Shown: positions 16,443 through 24,149 of the stretch, piece after piece
Layout: each line of letters begins with the position of its first letter
Position numbering within the stretch: position 1 is the first letter of the stretch
Assembly: GCF_900099935.1 (NCBI RefSeq)
Contig: NZ_FNEK01000003.1
Span: 1-64,000, forward strand
Origin: Aliiruegeria lutimaris
GTDB lineage: Bacteria > Pseudomonadota > Alphaproteobacteria > Rhodobacterales > Rhodobacteraceae
DNA: 64,000 nucleotides
Reading direction: 5' to 3'
The notes under the pieces: generated by a model
The model's input: only the letters and a program-made list of their open reading frames with translations
Told to the model about the DNA's origin: nothing
Database searches by the model: none
Translations under genes and position numbers: made by a program

Positions 16443-17331
16443 TATCCTGACAATCGACAGCGCCAGCAAGCGGCGTGCCGGACAGCTGACGCTCGACGCC
16501 GTGAGCCTGGCGCTGGCCCCAGGTGAGCGCGTGGCGCTTCTTGGCCATAACGGCGCCGGAAAATCCACGCTGATGAAGCTGATCCTCGGGCTGACGCGGC
16601 TGGATGGCGGCGCGATCCGTATCGCCGGCGCCAGGCCCGGGAGCAATGCCGCCCGCCTTGCCACTGCCTTCCTTCCGGAAGCGGTGAGCTTTCACAAGTC
16701 ACTCACGGGACGTGACCAGCTTTCGCTGTTCGCGCGTCTCGCCGGCGTCGGAACCGCGCCGGTGGCCGGCCTGCTGGAGCGGGTCGGCCTTGCCGATGCG
16801 GCGGACCGGCGCATCGGCACCTATTCCAAGGGGATGCGCCAGCGGCTTGGGCTGGCGCAGGTTCTGCTCGGCAAACCGGCCGTGGCGCTGCTGGATGAAC
16901 CGACAAGCGGGCTGGATCCGCTTTCGCGCCAGGAGCTTTACACGATCATCGACGAGTTGGCCGAACAGGGGACCGCAGTGTTGGTGGCCTCGCACGCGCT
17001 GACCGAGGTCGAGGCGCGGACCGACCGCATTGCGATCCTGCGCAAGGGGCGCCTGGTGGCCAACGACACGCTGGCGAGCCTGTCGCACAAGGCGGGCCTG
17101 CCAACGAAACTGCGCATTCGGGCCCGCCAGGGTGCGGCCGACCGGTTCGCCGCGGATACCGGCGGGCGGCGCGTAAATGGCGCTTCCATTGAGCTTTCCT
17201 GCGCGCCCGAGGCCAAGATGGAGCAGCTCCGCCGTTTCGCCGCCATGACCGACACGGTGGAGGATATCGAGATGACTCCGCCACGGTTGGAGGACCTTTA
17301 TCGCCACTTTGCACAGGAGGAAGGCGCATGA
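16435..17331 (+). CDS. nosF: NosF, ABC transporter ATPase for CuZ assembly
   Basis: A 298-residue cytoplasmic ATPase with Walker A GHNGAGKST (residues ~37-45), signature YSKGMRQRLGLAQ and Walker B VALLDEPTSGLDP, followed by the switch His in ASHALTEVE. It energises NosY and NosD during maturation of N2O reductase. It overlaps nosD at the start and nosY at the end (ATGA, 17328-17331), so the stoichiometry is probably set by coupling. Confidence 0.95.
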   Translation: MTDILTIDSASKRRAGQLTLDAVSLALAPGERVALLGHNGAGKSTLMKLILGLTRLDGGAIRIAGARPGSNAARLATAFLPEAVSFHKSLTGRDQLSLFARLAGVGTAPVAGLLERVGLADAADRRIGTYSKGMRQRLGLAQVLLGKPAVALLDEPTSGLDPLSRQELYTIIDELAEQGTAVLVASHALTEVEARTDRIAILRKGRLVANDTLASLSHKAGLPTKLRIRARQGAADRFAADTGGRRVNGASIELSCAPEAKMEQLRRFAAMTDTVEDIEMTPPRLEDLYRHFAQEEGA

Positions 17332-18152
17332 TCGGTCGTGTTCTTGCCGTCGCTCGCACCGAATGGCTCATTGTTCGCCGCAACCGCTGGCTGTTTCTGG
17401 CCACGCTCATCATGCTGCTCTTCGCCCTGGCGCTGACCTTCGCCGGCTCCGCGCCGACAGGAACGCTCGGCGTCGACCGGCTGACCGTGGCCGTGGCTTC
17501 GATGACCACGCTCTCCGTCTATCTCGCGCCGCTTCTGGCGCTGATGATGAGCTTTGACTCCATCGCCGGAGAGGCCGATCGCGGCAGCCTCGCGCTGTTG
17601 CTCTCCTACCCGGCCGGGCGGGGCGAGATCCTCGGGGGAAAATTTCTCGCCCATCTGGCGGCGCTCGGTTTTGCCATGAGTGTCGGCTTCGGCACGTCCG
17701 GTCTCGTCGTCGCGGCCACCGGCGGGGCGTCGTTGGAAAGCGCGCTGGCGGTTGGGCGCCTGATCGGCACGTCGATCCTGCTCGGGGCCGTCTTTCTGGT
17801 ATTCGGCTACCTGCTGTCCAGCCTCGCGGGCAGCCCGGCCGCGGCCGCAGGGCTCTCCGCAGCATTGTGGCTTGTCGTCGTGGTTCTCTATGATCTTGGA
17901 CTGCTGGGCGCTGTTGTGGCCGATGCGGGGGGCTATTTCACGCAGAATGTCTTCCCCTGGGTGTTGACCGCCAATCCTGCCGACGCGTTCCGGCTCTGGA
18001 ATGTCACCTCCTCGTCGGATGTGGCGCTTGCCACGGGTATGACCGGCGTTTCCGGGAGCCTGCCGGTCTGGGCCGCCCCCGCCTCGATCGTTTTTTGGCT
18101 GGTAGCCGGCTTTGCCATGGCCCGCACCGCGTTGCGGAGGCTGGAGCCATGA
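17328..18152 (+). CDS. nosY: NosY, membrane subunit of the NosDFY complex
   Basis: A 274-residue ABC-2-type permease with six hydrophobic segments. The first starts at about residue 20 (WLFLATLIMLLFALALTFAG) and the last is at about residues 245-265. It anchors NosF at the inner membrane and contacts NosD in the periplasm. The characteristic RGSLALLLSYPAGRGEILGG loop follows the second segment. Both ends overlap neighbours by ATGA. Confidence 0.94.
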   Translation: MIGRVLAVARTEWLIVRRNRWLFLATLIMLLFALALTFAGSAPTGTLGVDRLTVAVASMTTLSVYLAPLLALMMSFDSIAGEADRGSLALLLSYPAGRGEILGGKFLAHLAALGFAMSVGFGTSGLVVAATGGASLESALAVGRLIGTSILLGAVFLVFGYLLSSLAGSPAAAAGLSAALWLVVVVLYDLGLLGAVVADAGGYFTQNVFPWVLTANPADAFRLWNVTSSSDVALATGMTGVSGSLPVWAAPASIVFWLVAGFAMARTALRRLEP

Positions 18153-18667
18153 AGCGCGTTCTGCTGCCCTGCCTGCTGTTGCTGCTGACCGCCTGCAAGC
18201 AAGAGGTCGCAGAGGCCCCGGATCCGACCCCCATGACCGATAGCGCGCTCAGCTATTTCTGCCAGATGAACGTGGCCGAACATGGTGGTCCTAAGGGACA
18301 GATCCATCTCGAAGGCTACCCGGCGCCGATCTTCTTCGCGCAGGTGCGGGACATGGTCGCCTATCTCAAGAGCCCGGAACGTGACGCCGATATCCTCGCG
18401 ATTTATGTCAGCGACATGGGCGCGGCGCCCTCCTGGGCGGAGCCCGGCGCCGAGAACTGGATCGCCGCCGATACCGCGCATTTCGTCGTGGGTGCCGGGG
18501 TCGCGGGCGGTATGGGCGCACCTGAAATCGTGCCATTCGCACAACCCGCCAAGGCGCAGGCCTTCATCGATCGATATGGTGGCGCCGCGATGCCGCTGGG
18601 TACTATCCCGGACGAGGCCGCCCTGGGCGCGGTCGACCTGAACCAGCCGTTGGAGCAACCCTCATGA
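18149..18667 (+). CDS. nosL: NosL, copper-chaperone lipoprotein
   Basis: A 172-residue outer- or inner-membrane lipoprotein with lipobox LLTAC at residues ~9-13. The Cu(I)-binding region YFCQMNVAEHGGPKGQ has the CxM...H...GPKxQ pattern of NosL. It delivers copper to apo-NosZ via NosD. The ATG at 18149 overlaps the nosY stop; the upstream 18 codons of open frame lie inside nosY and were rejected. It overlaps nosX by 4 bases. Confidence 0.94.
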   Translation: MKRVLLPCLLLLLTACKQEVAEAPDPTPMTDSALSYFCQMNVAEHGGPKGQIHLEGYPAPIFFAQVRDMVAYLKSPERDADILAIYVSDMGAAPSWAEPGAENWIAADTAHFVVGAGVAGGMGAPEIVPFAQPAKAQAFIDRYGGAAMPLGTIPDEAALGAVDLNQPLEQPS

Positions 18668-19593
18668 TCTCGTCCCTGACGCGCCGGCGTTTCCTTGCAA
18701 TCTCGGCCAGCGCCGCCGCCGCGCCGGCACTGGCCAGCCAACCGGCAGCGTACTGGCGCGGGCTGGCGCTTGGTGCCGGGGCAAGCATGCAGCTTGCAGG
18801 GCTCGCGACAGATCGGGCCGCGCCCGTCTTCTCCGCGGTGGAGGCGGAACTGCGCCGGCTGGAAGCGATCTTCAGCCTCCACCGGCGCGGCTCGGCCATC
18901 GACAGGTTGAACCGCGATGGCCGGCTGGATCACCCCCCCGCCGAACTCCTGGAAGTCCTGACTCTGGCAGGACGCCTGCACGACGTTTCCGGCGGCGCCT
19001 TCGATCCCACGATCCAGCCGCTCTGGGAACTCCAAGCGGCGCGCGCGGTCTCCGGATATCCGGCCAAGGCCGGGGAGCTATCGGAAGCGTTGAAACGAAC
19101 GGGGTGGCGGCACCTGCGGATGGATACACGGCAGATTGCCTTCGCCCGTCCCGCCATGGCGCTGACGCTCAACGGCATCGCGCAAGGCTACATCACGGAT
19201 TGGGTTGCATCGCTGCTGCATGCGCGGGGCCTGCATAATATCCTGATCGACATGGGCGAGATCGTGGCAAGCGGGACGCGCTCCGACGGGGCTGCCTGGG
19301 TGTCCGGTGTCGCGCGGCCGGACGGTCGCGTTATCCACAAGGTGCAGCTGCGCGATCGGGCGCTTGCGACCTCGTCCCCATCGGGCACGCTGCTGGATCC
19401 GCGGGGCGAGGTTGGCCACATCCTCCATCCCGAGACGGGCCTGCCGGCGATGGGGCAGGGGGTGGTCTCGGTAAGCGCGCCACGCGCGGCGCTTGCCGAT
19501 GGCCTGTCGACCGCCTGCTGCCTGCTGAGCGCGGAAGGGGCCGCGACCGCTGTTACTGCATTTCCGGATGCGCGCCTGGAGGTGATCGCCTGA
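18664..19593 (+). CDS. nosX: NosX, ApbE-family FAD:protein FMN transferase
   Basis: A 309-residue exported protein with Tat-type signal SLTRRRFLAISASAAAAPAL. The ApbE fold shows FSLHRRGSAIDRLNRD, GGAFDPTIQPLW, ALTLNGIAQGYITDWVA and DMGEIVASG, which bind Mg2+ and FAD. It covalently attaches FMN to a Thr of NosR. Last gene of the nosRZDFYLX run, coupled to nosL by ATGA. Confidence 0.93.
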   Translation: MISSLTRRRFLAISASAAAAPALASQPAAYWRGLALGAGASMQLAGLATDRAAPVFSAVEAELRRLEAIFSLHRRGSAIDRLNRDGRLDHPPAELLEVLTLAGRLHDVSGGAFDPTIQPLWELQAARAVSGYPAKAGELSEALKRTGWRHLRMDTRQIAFARPAMALTLNGIAQGYITDWVASLLHARGLHNILIDMGEIVASGTRSDGAAWVSGVARPDGRVIHKVQLRDRALATSSPSGTLLDPRGEVGHILHPETGLPAMGQGVVSVSAPRAALADGLSTACCLLSAEGAATAVTAFPDARLEVIA

Positions 19594-19609
19594 ACCGGGT
19601 TGTCCGGGC

Positions 19610-19909
19610 CTATCCCTCCCGACGTGGCCTCCGCTCGGCCTCGTCCATCAGCCCGCGCACCCATCGCGCGGCCATCCAGCCGGCGGGTATTCCCAGTGGC
19701 AGGCTTGCCCAGATCGCCAGGGCCGGCGAGATCGCGGGCAGGCCGATCGCCTGTCCCATCAGGCCCAGCATGAAGAGGTTGATCGCCACGGTGGCGGCGG
19801 CAAACGGATAAAGCAGGACGGCAAGCTTTCGGATCGACCAATGGCCATCTGCACCGCTTGTGCTGACCTGCTTGCCGGCCTCTGCGCGACTGGCTTTCGT
19901 GCCTGGCAT
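19610..19909 (-). CDS. NnrT-like small membrane protein
   Basis: A 99-residue protein with a polar N-terminus and two hydrophobic segments (LLYPFAAATVAINLFMLGLM and an ISPALAIWASLPLGIPAGWM region), followed by a positively charged C-terminus. It resembles the small NnrT proteins encoded next to nnrS in denitrifying Rhodobacterales. The function is not established. It is divergent from nnrS and shares with it the NNR box at 19973, 64 bases upstream of this start. It ends 17 bases from the convergent nosX stop. Confidence 0.6.
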   Translation of the reverse strand: MPGTKASRAEAGKQVSTSGADGHWSIRKLAVLLYPFAAATVAINLFMLGLMGQAIGLPAISPALAIWASLPLGIPAGWMAARWVRGLMDEAERRPRREG

Positions 19910-19972
19910 TTCGGTTGCTCCGCCCCGATTGGTGGTGATGCCTCAAAATGCCACGGCGCCTGCCTGGTTTCC

Positions 19973-19986
19973 TTGACTTTCGTTAA
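19973..19986. promoter_or_regulatory. NNR box between nnrT-like gene and nnrS
   Basis: TTGACTTTCGTTAA is the reverse complement of TTAAC-GAAA-GTCAA and matches the NNR consensus. It lies 64 bases upstream of the nnrT-like start and 106 bases upstream of the nnrS ATG, so it can drive both divergent genes. It is identical over all 14 bases to the norC box. Confidence 0.75.
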
Positions 19987-20091
19987 GGTGCCGGGCCCGC
20001 CGGAAGTCTATTCCCGCAGCATGATCCGTATACCGCTTGCCGTGCGGTCCGGAGTTTCACCTTTCGCAGGCACCACGAGGACTGAACCGCC

Positions 20092-21291
20092 ATGACTCCC
20101 CGCATGAACATCTTCTTCTCGGAGGGCTTTCGGGTCTTTTTCCTGTTGGCGGGGCTCTATGCTGTTTTCGCGGGGGTCATCTGGGTGATCTGGCTGACAG
20201 ACCCTTTTCCGGGCGGCGTGCTCGGTGCTCCGCACTTTGCCGTTCCGCCGCAGCAATGGCACGCGCATGAGATGATTTTCGGCTATGCCAGCACGGCGCT
20301 CGGCGGTTTCCTTCTGACGGCCGTGCCCAACTGGACCGGTACCCAGGCTGCGCGCCACCTGTTCGTCATCCTTACATCCAGCATCTGGCTGGCCGGGCGT
20401 TTGGCCGTTTGGTTTGCGGTGGTGCTGCCCGCAGGGCTGGTGGCATTGCTGGATCTTGCCTTCCTGCCCATCCTTATCGTCAAGATCGCCCAGCAACTGA
20501 TGAAACGGCCCAAACCGCAGAACGTTCTGTTCGTGCTGTTTCTTTCCATCGTGTGGGCCGGGAACCTGATGGTGCATCTTGAGTGGATGGGGATCACGGC
20601 TGACACGCTCGACACCGGGATGCGCGTCGGGCTGCTGGGGCCGTGTTCGATGATCGGAGTGCTCGGTGGCAGGGTCACGCCGGGATTCACACGCAATGCC
20701 ATGAAACGCGCGGACCTGCCCGAGCAGGCCTGGCCCCGGTCAACGGAGATGTTGGACAAGGCCGGGCTAGTCCTGGCGGTCATACTGCCGCTTGCCTTGC
20801 TGGTCGGGGTGCCAGCAGTCCCGGTCGGCGGGCTCGCGATCCTGTCTGGGGGCGTGCAACTTGTCCGGCTCTCGCGCTGGAGCGGGCGTTGGACCCTGAA
20901 CCAACCCATCCTGCTGGCCCTGCATCTCGGGATGGCCATGCTTGGCCTTGGCCTGGTTCTCTGGGGACTGGCGTGGCTGGGGTCCGGCGATGAAGTCGCG
21001 GCGCTGCACCTGCTTGGAATCGGGGCCGTCGGCGGTATGACGCTCGCTGTCATGAGCCGCGCGGTGCTCGGCCACACCGGTCGGGAACTGATCGCTCCGG
21101 GGCCGGTCGCGGCGAGCTATCTTCTCATCGCGGCGAGCGCCGTTCTGCGCTGGATCGGTTCGGAACTGTCCGGGGACTTGTATTTCCCGCTGGTGGTCGG
21201 CTCCGGTCTTTGCTGGGTGCTTGCCTTTGCGCTTTATACCGTCTCCGTTCTTCCGCTGGTGACTGCCCCGCGCCTGCCCAGGGTGGGTTGA
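20092..21291 (+). CDS. nnrS: NnrS, haem-copper membrane protein of nitric-oxide response
   Basis: A 399-residue polytopic protein with about twelve hydrophobic segments. Family motifs are seen: FRVFFLLAGLYAVFAGVIW near the start, WHAHEMIFGYASTALGGFLL (around residues 60-79) with the conserved WHxHEM, and GGMTLAVMSRAVLGHTGR near residue 315. NnrS proteins relieve NO stress and are expressed under NNR control. A downstream ATG at 20104 is an alternative start. It lies between the nos and nor operons. Confidence 0.92.
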   Translation: MTPRMNIFFSEGFRVFFLLAGLYAVFAGVIWVIWLTDPFPGGVLGAPHFAVPPQQWHAHEMIFGYASTALGGFLLTAVPNWTGTQAARHLFVILTSSIWLAGRLAVWFAVVLPAGLVALLDLAFLPILIVKIAQQLMKRPKPQNVLFVLFLSIVWAGNLMVHLEWMGITADTLDTGMRVGLLGPCSMIGVLGGRVTPGFTRNAMKRADLPEQAWPRSTEMLDKAGLVLAVILPLALLVGVPAVPVGGLAILSGGVQLVRLSRWSGRWTLNQPILLALHLGMAMLGLGLVLWGLAWLGSGDEVAALHLLGIGAVGGMTLAVMSRAVLGHTGRELIAPGPVAASYLLIAASAVLRWIGSELSGDLYFPLVVGSGLCWVLAFALYTVSVLPLVTAPRLPRVG

Positions 21292-21403
21292 AGCTCCGGG
21301 ATCCACGCATCGCCCGCGCCTTGCATCCTGCAGCGCGGTCCTTCGGTGTGCCGAAAGCCCTCTGACGAGCCCAATCTCGCGTGCCACAAGCATTTTCACA
21401 TAC

Positions 21404-21417
21404 TTGACTTTCGTTAA
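21404..21417 (+). promoter_or_regulatory. NNR box of the nor operon
   Basis: TTGACTTTCGTTAA, identical to the box at 19973, is centred 70 bases upstream of the norC ATG. Class-II placement predicts a transcript start near 21452, which rules out the TTG at 21430 as translation start. Confidence 0.78.
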
Positions 21418-21480
21418 GGCGAGTCGGGCTTGCACCTTTCATCCTTCTTTCATCACCAACGCTTCGCAAAGGAGCGCGCA

Positions 21481-21933
21481 ATGCGCGAAGTCATGACAAA
21501 AAGCATGGCCCGCAATACCTTCTATGGCGGGTCATTGTTCTTCATTCTCATCTTCCTGGGCCTTTCGGTCCACTCACATCGCTACATCGTCAACCAGTCG
21601 ACCGACGCGAATACGCTCAACGAGAGCGTGGCCGCGGGCAAACGTGTCTGGGAACACAACGCCTGCATCAACTGCCACACCATTCTTGGCGAGGGCGCTT
21701 ATTACGCTCCGGAAGTGGGCAACGTGATGACCCGCTGGGGCGTTCTGGACGATCCCGAGGCCGCATTCGAAACCCTCAAGGGCTGGATGGAATCCATGCC
21801 GACCGGCATCGAGGGCCGCCGCCAGATGCCGAACTTCCACTTGACGGATGACGAGATCCGCGACCTCACCAATTTCCTGATCTGGACCGACAAGATCGAC
21901 GCGCAGGACTGGCCGCCGAACGACGCCGGCTGA
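21481..21933 (+). CDS. norC: nitric-oxide reductase cytochrome c subunit NorC
   Basis: A 150-residue membrane-anchored cytochrome that passes electrons to NorB. One N-terminal membrane helix (FFILIFLGLSV) precedes the haem site CINCH in NACINCHTILGEGAYYAPEV. The Met ligand lies in RRQMPNFHLTDDEIRDL. The ATG has an AAGGAG ribosome-binding site 8 bases upstream. First gene of norCBQDEF, under the NNR box at 21404. Confidence 0.95.
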   Translation: MREVMTKSMARNTFYGGSLFFILIFLGLSVHSHRYIVNQSTDANTLNESVAAGKRVWEHNACINCHTILGEGAYYAPEVGNVMTRWGVLDDPEAAFETLKGWMESMPTGIEGRRQMPNFHLTDDEIRDLTNFLIWTDKIDAQDWPPNDAG

Positions 21934-21953
21934 AGGAAAGAGAGAACAGAGAT

Positions 21954-23324
21954 ATGAAATACCAATCACAGAAGATAGCCCTGGCCTACTTCGCCGTCGC
22001 AATGGGGCTTTTCGCGGTGCAGGTGACGATGGGGCTCGTGCTGGGCTGGGTCTATGTCTCGCCCAATTTCCTGAGCGAGTTGCTCCCATTCAACATCCTG
22101 CGGATGCTGCACACCAATTCGCTGATCGTCTGGTTGATCTGCGGCTTCTTCGGAGCGGCCTATTTCCTGATCCCGGAGGAGGCGGAGCGCGAGATCCACT
22201 CCACCAAGCTCGCCTATCTGCAACTGATCATCCTGGTCGTGGGCACGCTGGGCGTGGTGCTGACCTACACGTTCAACCTCTTCGAGGGCAACTGGCTGCT
22301 CGGCAAGGAGGGCCGCGAATTCATCGAACAGCCCAAATGGGTCAAGATGGGCATCGTCGTTGCGGCGCTGATCTTCCTCTACAACGTCACGATGACGGTG
22401 CTGAAGGGCAAGAAGACCGCCATAACCAATATCCTGCTGCTGGGCCTCTGGGGGCTGGCGCTGCTGTTCCTGTTCTCCTTCTACAACCCGGAGAACCTCA
22501 GCCTCGACAAGCAGTACTGGTGGTACATCGTGCATCTGTGGGTCGAGGGCGTCTGGGAGCTGATCATGGCGTCGATCCTGGCCTACCTGATGCTGAAGCT
22601 GACCGGCGTCGATCGCGAGATCGTCGAGAAATGGCTCTATGTCATCGTCGCCGCCGCGCTCTTCTCCGGCATTCTGGGCACCGGCCACCACTATTACTGG
22701 ATCGGCACGCCGGGTTACTGGCAGTGGATCGGCTCGATCTTCAGCGCGCTGGAAGTCATCCCGTTCTTTGCCATGATGGCCTTTGCCTTCGTCATGGTCT
22801 GGAAAGGCCGCCGGGACCACCCGAACAAGGCCGCGCTCCTCTGGTCGCTCGGCTGCGCCACGCTGGCCTTCTTCGGCGCCGGCGTCTGGGGTTTCCTGCA
22901 CACGCTGCACGGGGTGAACTACTACACTCACGGCACGCAGATCACTGCCGCGCACGGGCACCTGGCCTTCTTCGGCGCCTACGTCTCGCTCAACCTCGCC
23001 ATCTTCACCTATGCCATGCCGATCCTGAAAGGACGCGACCCCTATAACCAGGTGATCAACATGGCGTCCTTCTGGCTGATGGCCGGTGGCATGACCTTCA
23101 TGACCTTCGTGCTGACCTTCGCCGGCACCCTGCAGACGCATCTGCAGCGCGTCCTCGGGGAATACTTCATGGACGTGCAGGACCAGCTGGCATTGTTCTA
23201 CTGGATGCGCTTCGGGGCCGGTATCGCCGTGGTGCTCGGGGCGTTGCTCTTCATCTACGCCGTGGCCATGCCCCGCAAGGAGATCATTGAACCCGGCAAG
23301 ACCGCCGAAGTTCCGGCAGAGTAA
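21954..23324 (+). CDS. norB: nitric-oxide reductase catalytic subunit NorB
   Basis: The 456-residue, 12-helix haem-copper-type enzyme reduces 2 NO to N2O in the inner membrane. Haem and FeB ligands are seen in RMLHTNSLIVWL, VHLWVEGVWELIM, TGHHYYWIG and LHGVNYYTHGTQITAAHGHL. The FeB-associated Glu is in WVEGVWELI. It is a cNor type because norC precedes it by 20 bases. No quinol-oxidising extension is present. Confidence 0.96.
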   Translation: MKYQSQKIALAYFAVAMGLFAVQVTMGLVLGWVYVSPNFLSELLPFNILRMLHTNSLIVWLICGFFGAAYFLIPEEAEREIHSTKLAYLQLIILVVGTLGVVLTYTFNLFEGNWLLGKEGREFIEQPKWVKMGIVVAALIFLYNVTMTVLKGKKTAITNILLLGLWGLALLFLFSFYNPENLSLDKQYWWYIVHLWVEGVWELIMASILAYLMLKLTGVDREIVEKWLYVIVAAALFSGILGTGHHYYWIGTPGYWQWIGSIFSALEVIPFFAMMAFAFVMVWKGRRDHPNKAALLWSLGCATLAFFGAGVWGFLHTLHGVNYYTHGTQITAAHGHLAFFGAYVSLNLAIFTYAMPILKGRDPYNQVINMASFWLMAGGMTFMTFVLTFAGTLQTHLQRVLGEYFMDVQDQLALFYWMRFGAGIAVVLGALLFIYAVAMPRKEIIEPGKTAEVPAE

Positions 23325-23329
23325 TCGAA

Positions 23330-24139
23330 ATGGATGGATCCATGACACATGCGAAAGGGGCGGCCGACGCCCCCTTCTACCTGCCCCAGTCCGACGAATG
23401 CACGGTCTTCGAGGCAGCCCATGAAAACGGCCTTCCGGTCCTGCTCAAGGGGCCGACCGGCTGCGGCAAGACACGCTTCGTCAGCCACATGGCGGAACGT
23501 CTGGGCCGACAGCTCTACACCGTCGCCTGCCATGACGACCTGGCAGCGGCGGACCTGATCGGACGCTATCTGTTGAAGGGCGGCGAGACCGTCTGGGTGG
23601 ATGGCCCGTTGACCCGTGCGGTCAGGGAGGGCGCGATCTGCTATCTCGACGAAGTGGTGGAAGCGCGCAAAGATGTGACGGTCGTGCTGCACCCACTCAC
23701 GGACGACCGTCGCATCCTTCCTATCGACCGCACGGGTGAAGAACTGGTTGCGGCGGCGGGCTTCATGCTCGTGGCCTCCTACAACCCCGGCTACCAGAAC
23801 ATCCTGAAGACCTTGAAGCCGTCCACGCGACAGCGTTTCATCTCTGTCGAATTCGGGTTCCCCAGGCCGGACCTGGAAATTCGCGTGGTCGCGCAGGAGA
23901 GCGGGCTTGACGAAGACCGTGTTCGCGTACTCGTGCGCCTCGCCGGCAAGCTGCGTGCGCTCAAGGGGCAGGACATCGAAGAGGGTGTCTCGACCCGTCT
24001 GGTCGTCTATGCAGCAACTTTGATCCGGCAGGGTATGGGCATTGAACGGGCCATTCTCGCGGCGATGATCGAACCGCTCACCGATGATGAGGACGTGAAG
24101 CGCGGTCTTCTCGATCTTGTCACGGCGGTCTTCGGATAA
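23330..24139 (+). CDS. norQ: NorQ, MoxR-type AAA+ ATPase for NorCB activation
   Basis: A 269-residue AAA+ protein with Walker A GPTGCGKTRF (residues ~40-49), Walker B ICYLDEVVEA, sensor 1 VASYNPGYQ and an arginine-finger stretch LKPSTRQRF. With NorD it inserts or activates the non-haem iron centre of NorB. A second in-frame ATG at 23342 is possible. It lies 5 bases after norB. Confidence 0.94.
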   Translation: MDGSMTHAKGAADAPFYLPQSDECTVFEAAHENGLPVLLKGPTGCGKTRFVSHMAERLGRQLYTVACHDDLAAADLIGRYLLKGGETVWVDGPLTRAVREGAICYLDEVVEARKDVTVVLHPLTDDRRILPIDRTGEELVAAAGFMLVASYNPGYQNILKTLKPSTRQRFISVEFGFPRPDLEIRVVAQESGLDEDRVRVLVRLAGKLRALKGQDIEEGVSTRLVVYAATLIRQGMGIERAILAAMIEPLTDDEDVKRGLLDLVTAVFG

Positions 24140-24149
24140 GGTCATCCAG

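Noticed and set aside
21966-23348. Open frame antisense to norB
   Set aside because: His/Glu/Gln-rich shadow of a membrane-protein gene; norB on the plus strand is certain.
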